Below, piece after piece: positions 7,867 to 16,444 of a DNA stretch of 64,000 nucleotides. Made by a program: the position numbers and the translations under genes. The DNA lies in assembly GCA_947626415.1 (NCBI GenBank), contig CANQSA010000006.1:1-64000 (forward strand), written 5' to 3'. Below the pieces are notes generated by a model, which was given only the letters and a program-made list of their open reading frames with translations, was not told where the DNA came from and searched no databases. This DNA is from an uncultured Lachnospiraceae bacterium. Lineage in GTDB: Bacteria > Bacillota > Clostridia > Lachnospirales > Lachnospiraceae. The stretch's first letter is position 1. Each line of letters opens with the position of its first letter.

Positions 7867-9038
7867 GAAATCCGTTATCAGAACAGATCGTACAGATCAA
7901 GCCTTCCGGGATCCGCAAGTTTTTTGATATTGTCAGTGAGATGCAGGATGCGATTTCGCTGGGTGTGGGCGAACCGGATTTTGATACGCCGTGGCATATT
8001 CGGGAGGAAGGCATTTTTTCCCTGGAACAGGGCAGAACTTTTTATACATCCAATGCGGGCTTAAAGGAACTGAAGTATGAGATCGCCAGGTATCTGGAAC
8101 GAAAGATCGATGTTTCCTATGATTATAACAGCCAGATCTTTGTGACGGTAGGCGGCAGCGAAGCCATCGACATGGGACTGCGGTGTATGCTGAATCCCGG
8201 AGAGGAAGTCCTGATCCCTCAGCCTTCGTATGTATCCTATGAACCGTGTACCAGAATGGCAGGCGGCAAGCCGGTGGTAATCGAACTGCAGGAAAAAAAT
8301 GAATTCCGTCTGACGGCGGAGGAGATCCTGGAAAAGGTAACAGACCGGACCAAAGTTTTGATCCTGCCATTCCCCAACAATCCGACCGGCGCCATTATGG
8401 AGCAGGCCGATCTGGAAGCGGTGGCAAGAGTCTGCATAGAAAAGGATCTCTTTGTGATCTCAGATGAGATTTATTCGGAACTGACGTATAAAGGCAAGCA
8501 TATTTCCATCGCCTCCATGCCAGGTATGCGGGAGCGGACCGTCGTTATCAACGGCTTTTCCAAGGCGTATGCCATGACCGGCTGGCGGCTCGGCTACGCG
8601 GCCGGACCGAAGCTGATCATTGAGCAGATGCTGAAGCTGCACCAGTTCGCGATCATGTGCGCGCCGACGACCAGTCAGTATGCGGCTGTGGAGGCGCTGC
8701 GGCATGGAGATGAAGATGTGGAGCAGATGCGCAACGCTTATAATCAGCGCCGGCGTTATCTGGTCAATGCGTTCCGGGAAATGGGGCTGGATTGTTTCGA
8801 GCCGTATGGCGCGTTTTACATATTCCCCAGCATCCGGAAGTTTGGAATGACCTCTGATGAATTCGCGACCAGGCTGTTGATGGAAGAAAAGGTAGCGGTT
8901 GTTCCGGGAACGGCGTTTGGAGACTGCGGAGAGGGATTCCTGCGGATCTCTTATGCGTATTCGCTGGAGAATCTGAAAGTTGCCCTGGATCGGATCCGGA
9001 ACTTTATCAATCGCTTAGAGGTTCGGGGAGAAAACTGA
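7863..9038 (+). CDS. PLP-dependent aminotransferase class I/II
   Basis: A 391-residue fold-type I aminotransferase. The Schiff-base lysine is in NGFSKAYAMTGWRLGY, the cofactor-binding Asn/Asp/Tyr in PNNPTGA and ISDEIYSELTY, and the carboxylate-binding Arg in GFLRISYA near the C-terminus. It probably transaminates an aspartate-, aromatic- or branched-type substrate with 2-oxoglutarate; specificity cannot be read from the sequence. It overlaps lrp by 4 bp and trmL by 1 bp. Confidence 0.93.
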   Translation: MRNPLSEQIVQIKPSGIRKFFDIVSEMQDAISLGVGEPDFDTPWHIREEGIFSLEQGRTFYTSNAGLKELKYEIARYLERKIDVSYDYNSQIFVTVGGSEAIDMGLRCMLNPGEEVLIPQPSYVSYEPCTRMAGGKPVVIELQEKNEFRLTAEEILEKVTDRTKVLILPFPNNPTGAIMEQADLEAVARVCIEKDLFVISDEIYSELTYKGKHISIASMPGMRERTVVINGFSKAYAMTGWRLGYAAGPKLIIEQMLKLHQFAIMCAPTTSQYAAVEALRHGDEDVEQMRNAYNQRRRYLVNAFREMGLDCFEPYGAFYIFPSIRKFGMTSDEFATRLLMEEKVAVVPGTAFGDCGEGFLRISYAYSLENLKVALDRIRNFINRLEVRGEN

Positions 9039-9541
9039 TGCTGAATATCGTGCTGCATGAGCCGGAGATGCCGGCAAATACGGGAAATATCGGAAGAACC
9101 TGTGTGGCGGCAGGCGTAAAGCTGCACCTGATCGAACCGCTGGGCTTTCGGATCAATGATAAGATGCTGAAACGGGCCGGCCTGGATTACTGGGAGCATT
9201 TAGACTACGCGGTCTATGACAGCTTCGCGGATTTCCTGGAGAAAAATCCGGGCGCTAAGATTTATATGGCAACGACAAAGGCGCCCAAAATCTACAGCGA
9301 AGCCCATTATGAACCGGACTGCTATCTTATGTTTGGAAAAGAAAGCGCCGGGATTCCCGAAGAGATCCTGGTAGACTATCAGGATACCTGTGTGCGGATC
9401 CCCATGAATCCGGAAATCCGTTCCTTAAATCTGTCGAATTCGGTTGCCATTGTGTTATATGAGGCGCTGCGGCAGAACGCTTTCACAGGCATGCAGACCA
9501 AGGGAGAGCTGCATCGGCTACACTGGAAAAATGAGAAATGA
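9038..9541 (+). CDS. trmL: tRNA (cytidine(34)-2'-O)-methyltransferase
   Basis: A SPOUT-class enzyme that 2'-O-methylates the wobble nucleotide of tRNA-Leu. The 167-residue length fits TrmL. Signatures are the N-terminal EPEMPANTGNIGRTC, the knot segments YLMFGKESAGIPEEIL and RIPMNPEIRSLNLSNSVAIVLYEALRQ. The ATG overlaps the aminotransferase stop (TGATG). It ends the operon and is followed by an intrinsic terminator. Confidence 0.95.
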   Translation: MLNIVLHEPEMPANTGNIGRTCVAAGVKLHLIEPLGFRINDKMLKRAGLDYWEHLDYAVYDSFADFLEKNPGAKIYMATTKAPKIYSEAHYEPDCYLMFGKESAGIPEEILVDYQDTCVRIPMNPEIRSLNLSNSVAIVLYEALRQNAFTGMQTKGELHRLHWKNEK

Positions 9542-9548
9542 TATGTCA

Positions 9549-9589
9549 AAACTGACCGGAAAATGCTCCGGTCAGTTTCTTGCTTTTTG
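9549..9589 (+). terminator. Intrinsic terminator after trmL
   Basis: AAACTGACCGGA (9549-9560) pairs with TCCGGTCAGTTT (9567-9578) across a 6-nt loop, followed by a T-rich tract. The stop codon of the convergent sensor kinase lies inside the downstream arm, so the two transcripts overlap here. Confidence 0.85.
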
Positions 9590-10981
9590 TAAGGAAAAAA
9601 TAAATTCCGTGCCGATTCCCTCTGTGCTGATTACATCGATCTTTTCGTTGTGAGACTGGATGATCTCTTTGGCGATGGATAATCCCAGCCCCGAACCGGT
9701 CTTATCCTTTCCTCTGGAAATATCGGTTTTATAAAACCGGTCCCAGATCTTATAGATCGATTCCCGCGGAATCCCGATCCCGTGATCCTTCACGGAAACA
9801 AATACCTTTTCATTTTTATCCGTTACGGAGATCTGAACAGAAGAATTGGCGTTGCTGAATTTAATGGCGTTGTCGATCAGATTGTACAGAACCCGCTGGA
9901 TCTTTTCCAGATCGGCCAGAACCGGCTCCGCTTTGTTTTCCAACAGCAGATCTACGGTTATTTTCTTTTTGATACAGGTCCCCTCAAAGGTGGCGAGGGT
10001 ATTCCGGATCGTCTCTACAATATCAAATTCCGTTATGATCAGCTTTCTGCCGCCGGTATCCCAGGCGTTGGCGGTCAGAAGGTCGTCCGTCAGTTTGTTC
10101 AGCCGCTCCGTTTCATTTAAGACCACATTTAAATATTTACTGTACTGTTCAGGCGGTATGGTGCCGTCCAGGATCGCCTCCAGATATCCTTTGATGGAAG
10201 TTAGCGGAGAACGAAAATCATGGGAAATATTGGCAATGAATTTCTGCTGGTAATCTTCCAGATCCCGCAGCTGCGTCGTCATGTAATTCAGCGATCCCGC
10301 CAGCTGCCCCAGTTCGTCATTGGAGTGTACGGGAATCGTGCCGTAATCCGGATCGCCGTCCGTATAGGCTTTGCAGGCGGTAAGGATTTTCTTCAGCGGA
10401 AGATAGACAAAGACGGTAAAAGCCAAAAGAAGCAGCAGAGAAGCGGCCAGCAGACAGAGATATGCGGTATAGGCCACGGTATAATAAGGCTGACAGGCCC
10501 GTTCAATACTGGCCCGGTCCATATGCAGCAGCACATAGCCGATGGTACTGAACTGACTGTTGACGGGCGCGATCGTACTCAAGGTACCGGGCATGGTGAT
10601 CCCGTTAAAATCCCCTGTTTTGTAATGCGCGTTTCCGAAATAAGACGTATCAAAGTTTGGAATAGATATGCCTGCGATATGCATGCCGGAGGTGTCGAAG
10701 CACATTTGGCCGTTCCGCGTTACGATCCAAAGGGAAACGTCATTAAATGCTGCGCCGTCTGTCAATTCCTCCGCAATGCTCTGATAGTCTTCCAGAGATG
10801 TAAAGCCGCGCCGGGTATAATATTTGGAGATCAGCGTAGCCCTGCCGTACAGATAATCGCCCTGCGTTTCTTCCACCGAGCGGCGGATCAGCGGCGTTAC
10901 CACGGCGGTAACCAGAAAAAAGCCGATTACCGCGACCAGGATATATCCGATTATCATTTTGATATAAACCGTGTGCTTCAT
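9572..10981 (-). CDS. Two-component sensor histidine kinase
   Basis: A 469-residue membrane kinase: TM1 (about residues 7-29), an extracytoplasmic sensor domain (about 30-165), TM2 (about 168-192), HAMP (from VYLPLKKILTACKAY), HisKA with the phosphoaccepting His in ANISHDFRSPLTS, and HATPase_c with N box NLIDNAIKFS, DHGIGIP and GSGLGLSIAKEI. It overlaps the response regulator gene by 4 bp and forms a pair with it. The signal is not evident; neighbours give no clue beyond mutS2 upstream. Confidence 0.93.
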   Translation of the reverse strand: MKHTVYIKMIIGYILVAVIGFFLVTAVVTPLIRRSVEETQGDYLYGRATLISKYYTRRGFTSLEDYQSIAEELTDGAAFNDVSLWIVTRNGQMCFDTSGMHIAGISIPNFDTSYFGNAHYKTGDFNGITMPGTLSTIAPVNSQFSTIGYVLLHMDRASIERACQPYYTVAYTAYLCLLAASLLLLLAFTVFVYLPLKKILTACKAYTDGDPDYGTIPVHSNDELGQLAGSLNYMTTQLRDLEDYQQKFIANISHDFRSPLTSIKGYLEAILDGTIPPEQYSKYLNVVLNETERLNKLTDDLLTANAWDTGGRKLIITEFDIVETIRNTLATFEGTCIKKKITVDLLLENKAEPVLADLEKIQRVLYNLIDNAIKFSNANSSVQISVTDKNEKVFVSVKDHGIGIPRESIYKIWDRFYKTDISRGKDKTGSGLGLSIAKEIIQSHNEKIDVISTEGIGTEFIFSLQKARN

Positions 10982-11682
10982 ATCGAATTCCTTGTTTCAA
11001 ATTTATAGCCGATGCCCCATACGGTAGACAGCGCCCAGTCCTGATGGTCGCTGATCTTTTCACGCAGACGCTTGATGTGTACGTCTACGGTACGGGTATC
11101 GCCCAGATAGTCATAACCCCAGATGTGTTCCAAAAGCTGCTCTCTGGTGAATACCTGATTGGGAGAGGCGCACAGAAAATATAAAAGCTCCAGTTCCTTG
11201 GGCGGCATTTCCAGAGATTTTCCCATATAGGTGACGGAGTAATTGGAAAGATTGACTTCCAGATCGGGGAAAGAGACCACCGCGGGCTTTGCGGCCTGCG
11301 GTTCGGAGACAGGCTTTGTCCGCCGCAGCACGGCTTTTACCCGCGCGACCAGTTCCTTGGAATCAAAGGGCTTGATCATATAGTCATCTGCGCCCAGTTC
11401 CAGCCCCAGTACCTTGTCAAAAATCTCGCCCTTGGCGGACAGCATGATAATGGGAACGTCGGAATCTTTCCGCAGCTCCCGGCAGACCTGATAGCCGTCG
11501 ATGCCGGGCAGCATCAGATCGAGCAGGATCAGATCCGGCTTGAATTCCGCGAATGCCTGCAGCGCGGCCTGTCCGTCGCCTACGATCCGGGTCTGAAAGC
11601 ATTCTTTAGTCAGATAAAGGGAGATCAGCTCCGCAATATTTTCATCATCATCTACAATCAGAATTTTCTGTTTTACTACCAT
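10978..11682 (-). CDS. OmpR/PhoB-family response regulator
   Basis: A 234-residue protein with a receiver domain (phosphorylation Asp in LILLDLMLPGIDGY; acidic pocket in ILIVDDDENI; conserved Lys in DDYMIKPF) and a C-terminal winged-helix DNA-binding domain (TREQLLEHIWGYDYLGDTR and VDVHIKRLREKI). It is the partner of the overlapping kinase. It lies about 50 bp after mutS2 on the same strand, so readthrough from mutS2 is possible. Confidence 0.95.
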   Translation of the reverse strand: MVVKQKILIVDDDENIAELISLYLTKECFQTRIVGDGQAALQAFAEFKPDLILLDLMLPGIDGYQVCRELRKDSDVPIIMLSAKGEIFDKVLGLELGADDYMIKPFDSKELVARVKAVLRRTKPVSEPQAAKPAVVSFPDLEVNLSNYSVTYMGKSLEMPPKELELLYFLCASPNQVFTREQLLEHIWGYDYLGDTRTVDVHIKRLREKISDHQDWALSTVWGIGYKFETRNSI

Positions 11683-11730
11683 AAAATTTCTCCGTTCTGT
11701 GTGCGGTTTCCGATACTTTATTTCTTAATC

Positions 11731-14142
11731 TTAAAATTTCACGATCGTTACGCCTGCGTCCCCTTCGCCGTATTCGGCCAGATGAAATTCTTTCACATGC
11801 TTCTGCCGTCGCAGATAGTTATGGACGGCCTTCCGCAGCGCGCCGGTTCCTTTCCCGTGTACGATGCGTACCTGTGTCAGATTTGACAGATAAGCGTCAT
11901 CCAGATATTTATCCAACTGATAGACAGCCTCATCCGTCGTCATTCCTAACAGATTCAGTTCCGAGGAAATCGAAGCAGATTTCGACATTTTGATTCGGCC
12001 GGAGCTGGTGCGCTGCAAATTCGGCGCTGTGACAACCGGCTCGTCGATCAGTTCCAGATCGCGGATATTGACCTGGGAGCGCAGGATTCCCATCTGTACA
12101 TACAGATTGCCCTTGGCGTCCGGCAGCGTGCTGACGGTTCCGTCAAGCCCCATGCTGAGCACATGAACCGCGTCGCCCACTTTGAAATCACTGGCCTCGT
12201 GCTTCTTTGCCGCCTGCCGCCGCTGTTTGATCTGATTTTCCGTGCTGCGCTCTAACTTTTCCCGGATGCTGCTGCGGTTCTGCTCCATAGAGCGGATATC
12301 GCCTGCGGCAGACAGCCGGTTCATCTCCCGGATGCTGCGGTCGGCAAAATCCTTGGCGTCCTGTAAGAGCAGGGCGGCTTCCTCTCTGGCTTCCGCAAGG
12401 ATCCGATCTTTCCGTTCCTCCAGCCGTTTCTGCTGTTTTTCTAATGTAAGGCGCAGTTCGGCGGAATCCCTGCGCAGCTGTTCCAACTCGGCCCGTTCCG
12501 CTTCGGCTTCCCGTTTGTGCTTTTCCAGATCGGCCAGGATGTCTTCAAACGCGATGTTGTTTTCCGTGATCCGGTTTCTGGCGTCGGCAATGATGTGCTC
12601 CGGCAGTCCCAGCTTGCCTGAAATGGCAAACGCGTTGCTTTTGCCCGGAATGCCGATCAGCAGCCGGTAGGTAGGACGCAGGGTTTCTACGTCAAATTCA
12701 CAGCTGGCGTTTTCTACGCCTTCTGTAGATAAGGCGAACAGCTTGAGCTCGCTGTAATGGGTAGTCGCCATCGTCCGGATCTGCATGTTGTGCAGGAAGG
12801 TAAGAATCGACATGGCAAGCGCGGCGCCTTCTACCGGATCCGTACCGGAACCTAGCTCGTCAAACAGCACCAGAGAATCGGGCGTAGCCTTTTCGAGGAT
12901 CCGCACTACATTTCCCATATGGGAGGAAAAGGTACTGAGATTCTGCTCGATGCTCTGTTCATCTCCGATATCCGCGTATACTTCGTCAAAAACCGAGAGC
13001 TCAGAGCCCTCAAATGCCGGGATATGCAGTCCCGCCTGTCCCATCAGGGTAAGCAGGCCTACTGTCTTTAGGGAGACGGTTTTCCCGCCCGTGTTGGGAC
13101 CGGTAACAATCAGCAGATCAAAGGCATCGCCCAGAAAAATATCAATGGGCACCACTTGTTTCGCGTTTAAAAGCGGGTGCCGAGCCTCTTTTAAATGAAT
13201 CTTCTTTTCTGTATTTAAAATCGGTTCGCTGCAGTGCAGCTGTTTTGACAGAGAAGCTTTTGCAAAAACAAAATCCAGATGCGTCAAGGCCTTCTGATTG
13301 GCTTCCAGTTCATCGACAAATCCGGCAGCCTGGCTGCTCAGATCCGACAGAACCGCTTCTATGGCTTCTTTTTCCTGCAGTTCCAGTTCCTTCAGGGTAT
13401 TGTTCAGCTTTACGACCGCCATGGGCTCTATGAACAGGGTGGCGCCGGTGGAAGACTGGTCGTGGATCATGCCGGGTACCTGCGCCCGGTATTCCTGTTT
13501 CACCGGGATACAGTAGCGCCCGTTCCGCATGGTGATCAGCGCGTCCTGCAGATAGGTTTTGGCGGAGGCGCTGCTGATCAGCGAAGTAAGCTGGCTGTGG
13601 ATCTGCTGATTTGTATTGGCGACCGTGCGCCGGATCCGTCTCAGCTCCGGACTGGCATCGTCCGCGATCTCATCCGGAGACAGGATGCAGCGGGAAATCT
13701 CTTTGGATAACGGGGAAAGCGGCTCCAATACGGAAAAGAAGCCGGACAGGGAATCCTCCCGCAGTTCCGCCTCGTTCGCCGCGTCAGAAACGGAAGTGTC
13801 CGATTTCTCCGCATAGCTGCAGCGGGAAAAGTTTTTTACCCGCAGAGTACAGACCAGCAGGTCCCGGATGGCAAGCAGTTCGCCGGTTCCGAGGGACGCG
13901 CCGACCTGAAGGCGCTTTCGGCTGGCTCCGATGTCGCTTAGCCCCGCAAAGGACAGACTGCCCTGTTTCCAGACCCGCGCCAGAGCGTCGGAAGTTTCTC
14001 TCTGCGCCTTCCGGATCTGCTCCGGATCCGAACCGGGGAGCAGAGCGGCGCAGACCTCCCTGCCGGGCGCGGAAGAAGCGTGTTCGCACAGAAGCCGGAT
14101 GATTTTATCGTATTCTAAGGTTTTTAATACTTTTTCGTTCAA
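11731..14142 (-). CDS. mutS2: MutS2 family ATPase/endonuclease
   Basis: An 803-residue protein with the MutS core and clamp regions, an ABC-type ATPase (Walker A VTGPNTGGKTVS near residue 345; Walker B SLVLFDELGSGTDP), a long coiled coil (about residues 515-620) and a C-terminal Smr domain (VRIVHGKGTGALR). In Bacillus this family acts on stalled or collided ribosomes and in suppressing recombination. Translation appears to start at TTG (14140-14142), with AGGAG seven bases upstream; no better ATG exists. It is divergent from the PDZ protein gene. Confidence 0.95.
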   Translation of the reverse strand: MNEKVLKTLEYDKIIRLLCEHASSAPGREVCAALLPGSDPEQIRKAQRETSDALARVWKQGSLSFAGLSDIGASRKRLQVGASLGTGELLAIRDLLVCTLRVKNFSRCSYAEKSDTSVSDAANEAELREDSLSGFFSVLEPLSPLSKEISRCILSPDEIADDASPELRRIRRTVANTNQQIHSQLTSLISSASAKTYLQDALITMRNGRYCIPVKQEYRAQVPGMIHDQSSTGATLFIEPMAVVKLNNTLKELELQEKEAIEAVLSDLSSQAAGFVDELEANQKALTHLDFVFAKASLSKQLHCSEPILNTEKKIHLKEARHPLLNAKQVVPIDIFLGDAFDLLIVTGPNTGGKTVSLKTVGLLTLMGQAGLHIPAFEGSELSVFDEVYADIGDEQSIEQNLSTFSSHMGNVVRILEKATPDSLVLFDELGSGTDPVEGAALAMSILTFLHNMQIRTMATTHYSELKLFALSTEGVENASCEFDVETLRPTYRLLIGIPGKSNAFAISGKLGLPEHIIADARNRITENNIAFEDILADLEKHKREAEAERAELEQLRRDSAELRLTLEKQQKRLEERKDRILAEAREEAALLLQDAKDFADRSIREMNRLSAAGDIRSMEQNRSSIREKLERSTENQIKQRRQAAKKHEASDFKVGDAVHVLSMGLDGTVSTLPDAKGNLYVQMGILRSQVNIRDLELIDEPVVTAPNLQRTSSGRIKMSKSASISSELNLLGMTTDEAVYQLDKYLDDAYLSNLTQVRIVHGKGTGALRKAVHNYLRRQKHVKEFHLAEYGEGDAGVTIVKF

Positions 14143-14158
14143 TTTGGCGCTCCTATTC

Positions 14159-14187
14159 TTGCATATAAACTCATTTTAACTTATAAT
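14159..14187 (+). promoter_or_regulatory. Promoter of the PDZ-protein operon
   Basis: -35 TTGCAT (14159-14164), exact 17 bp spacer, -10 TATAAT (14182-14187). It lies in the 85-bp divergent gap with mutS2 and points toward the downstream gene. Confidence 0.75.
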
Positions 14188-14227
14188 AGAAAAAACATCA
14201 AGGAGTTTTACGGAGAGCGGATCGTCC

Positions 14228-15448
14228 ATGGAAGATGAAAAGAAGGACTTACAATTTGTCAATGAGCAGATCGTAAAACCGTCGCGGGCAAAACGGGCAA
14301 AGCGGATCGGCAAAGGCATCCTGTCTGCGGCCGGCGGTATTTTTGTGCTGTTCGGAATTCTGTTTGTCATTCTGTTTTCCCTGGGCCGGGTGAATCTGAC
14401 GGAGCAGGAAACGCCGGAACCCACCTATCTGACCCTGGTGCCCAAGACGACCGCGCAGCAGGAAACGACGACCAGAGGGAAGGCGGATCCGGCCGGGAAA
14501 GAACTGAACGCCGGACAGTTAAAGGAGCTGGCCCAGACCGTGAACCGCTGTCTGGTGACGGTGCGCTGTTATGAAAAGAAGCCGACAGGCGTAGACAGCA
14601 AACCGCTGCAGATCACCAGCGGCGCCATTGTGAAGGAAAGCAATACGATCCTGATTCTGACCGATTACGGAAGCGTAAAGAAGGCCGGTTATATCGATGT
14701 GGTATTCAGCAACCTAAAAACTGCGGCGGCGCGGGTGAAAAAAGGCGATACGGTAACGGACACCGCGATCCTGACAATCCCGGAAGCGCAGCTGGACGAC
14801 GGAACCCGGGTTACCATTGACGAGGCGAAGATCAGCGGGCTGCAGGGTGTTCAGGACGGAGATCAGATCATCTATATCGGAAATCCGATCAGCGAAAGCC
14901 GGTACATTGATTACGGAATGATCACCGGCAGTGAGATCATACCGGTTATGGACGGCCAGCGCCATGTTTTTTATACCAATATCGCACTGGCGGGAGAGCG
15001 GAACGGATTTTTTATCGACAGAAGCGGAAAGCTGGTGGGGATCGCGAACCGGCAGGCAGACACGGAGCAGCAGAAGATCATCAGTTTCCTGGGGATCACG
15101 GACCTGACAGACGCCGTGGAGCGCCTGTCTAATGGGATTGCTCCGCCGTATATGGGAATTTACGGACTGCAGATGACAGACGCGATCCGGGAGAGTATCG
15201 AGGAAGATATCGAACATGGTGTATATGTGATGGATGTGGAAACGGAATCTCCCGCGTATGTAGCCGGAGTTCGGAACGGCGATATTATTGTTGCCATGAT
15301 CGGACAGGATATTTATACGCCGAGGGATATTATGACGGCGCTGCAGAAGCTGGACGAGGGAGATACCATGACGCTGACGGTGCAGCGGCCGGAATCCGAC
15401 GGATATAAGGAATACGAGATCAGCGTGATCCTGGAAGGAAAACCGTAG
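14228..15448 (+). CDS. HtrA-like trypsin/PDZ membrane protein, probably catalytically inactive
   Basis: A 406-residue protein: cytoplasmic basic N-terminus, one TM helix (about residues 36-58), a Thr-rich linker, a trypsin-like beta-barrel region (about 95-290) and a PDZ domain (about 300-400, YMGIYGLQMTDAI and GVYVMDVETESPAYVAGV). The architecture matches S1C/HtrA proteases, but the positions expected to hold the catalytic His (ILTNNHV type) read ILILTDYGSV and the nucleophile motif GNSGGP reads GERNGFFIDRSG. Only the Asp (VTDTAILTIP) seems kept. It therefore looks like a pseudoprotease that could bind unfolded or C-terminal peptides outside the membrane. The ATG at 14228 has only a distant GGAGAG; a start at 14237 is also possible. 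Confidence 0.75.
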   Translation: MEDEKKDLQFVNEQIVKPSRAKRAKRIGKGILSAAGGIFVLFGILFVILFSLGRVNLTEQETPEPTYLTLVPKTTAQQETTTRGKADPAGKELNAGQLKELAQTVNRCLVTVRCYEKKPTGVDSKPLQITSGAIVKESNTILILTDYGSVKKAGYIDVVFSNLKTAAARVKKGDTVTDTAILTIPEAQLDDGTRVTIDEAKISGLQGVQDGDQIIYIGNPISESRYIDYGMITGSEIIPVMDGQRHVFYTNIALAGERNGFFIDRSGKLVGIANRQADTEQQKIISFLGITDLTDAVERLSNGIAPPYMGIYGLQMTDAIRESIEEDIEHGVYVMDVETESPAYVAGVRNGDIIVAMIGQDIYTPRDIMTALQKLDEGDTMTLTVQRPESDGYKEYEISVILEGKP

Positions 15449-15489
15449 AGAACCGATAAAACGGAATATGAAAAGAATGGAGAATCAGA

Positions 15490-16440
15490 ATGAAATATAT
15501 TGAACTGCTGAGAGAGGGCGAGCGGGTATCCGATATTTATTTGTGTAAGAATAAAACCGCTGCGGTTACCAAAAACGGAAAGGAATACTGGTCTGTTCTG
15601 CTGCAGGATAAGACCGGCAGCATCGACGGAAAGGTGTGGGAGCCCGGCTCCATAGGCATTGACGATTTTGAAGTGCTGGACTATGTGGAAGTGAACGGCG
15701 ACGTAACGAATTTCAACGGAACCCTGCAGCTGAATATCAAACGGATCCGAAGGGCATATGAGGATGAATATGATCCGGCAGATTATCTGCCAATTTCCCC
15801 GTACGAGATCGGGGCAATGTATGACGAACTGAAAGCCTATGTGGGAAAGGTGAAAAATGAAGCGCTCCACACCTTACTGAGCAGGATTTTTCTGGAAAGC
15901 AGCAAGGTGGAGGAGATGTTTCGGCAGCATTCCGCCGCAAAAAGCATGCATCACAGCTTTGTAGGCGGTCTGCTGCAGCATACGCTGGCGGTGACCAGAA
16001 TGTGTGAGTTTTACTGCGCGCAGTACCCGGTTTTAAATCGGGATCTGCTGCTGACGGCGGCGCTGCTGCACGATATCGGAAAAATGTGGGAGATCTCTCC
16101 ATTTCCGGCAAATGATTATACGGACGACGGCCAGCTTCTGGGGCATATTGTGATCGGCGTGGAGAAGATTGGCTCCGTGATCACGAAAATCCCCAATTTT
16201 CCGCAGAAGCTGGCGGCAGAACTGAAACATTGTATTCTGGCGCATCACGGAGAACTGGAGTACGGTTCCCCGAAGAAACCCGCGCTTGCGGAGGCGCTGG
16301 CGCTGCATTTTGCGGATAATACGGACGCCAAACTCCAGATGGTGACGGAACTGCTGGAGAGTCCGGCGGCGCAGAGCGGGGAATGGCTGGGCTATCAAAA
16401 AGCGCTGGAGAGTAATTTTAAAAAGACCTGGATAGGATAA
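15490..16440 (+). CDS. 3'-5' exoribonuclease of the YhaM family (OB-fold + HD)
   Basis: A 316-residue protein with an N-terminal OB-fold (KNGKEYWSVLLQDKTGSIDG, residues about 15-85) and an HD phosphohydrolase domain (MHHSFVGGLLQHTLAVTR, LLHDIGKMWE, CILAHHGELEYGSP, FADNTDAK). This order is that of YhaM/Cbf1, which degrades short RNA and DNA 3' to 5' with Mn ions. GGAGAATCAGA precedes the ATG. It lies between the PDZ protein and the rRNA methyltransferase on the same strand with short gaps. Confidence 0.92.
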   Translation: MKYIELLREGERVSDIYLCKNKTAAVTKNGKEYWSVLLQDKTGSIDGKVWEPGSIGIDDFEVLDYVEVNGDVTNFNGTLQLNIKRIRRAYEDEYDPADYLPISPYEIGAMYDELKAYVGKVKNEALHTLLSRIFLESSKVEEMFRQHSAAKSMHHSFVGGLLQHTLAVTRMCEFYCAQYPVLNRDLLLTAALLHDIGKMWEISPFPANDYTDDGQLLGHIVIGVEKIGSVITKIPNFPQKLAAELKHCILAHHGELEYGSPKKPALAEALALHFADNTDAKLQMVTELLESPAAQSGEWLGYQKALESNFKKTWIG

Positions 16441-16444
16441 TTTT

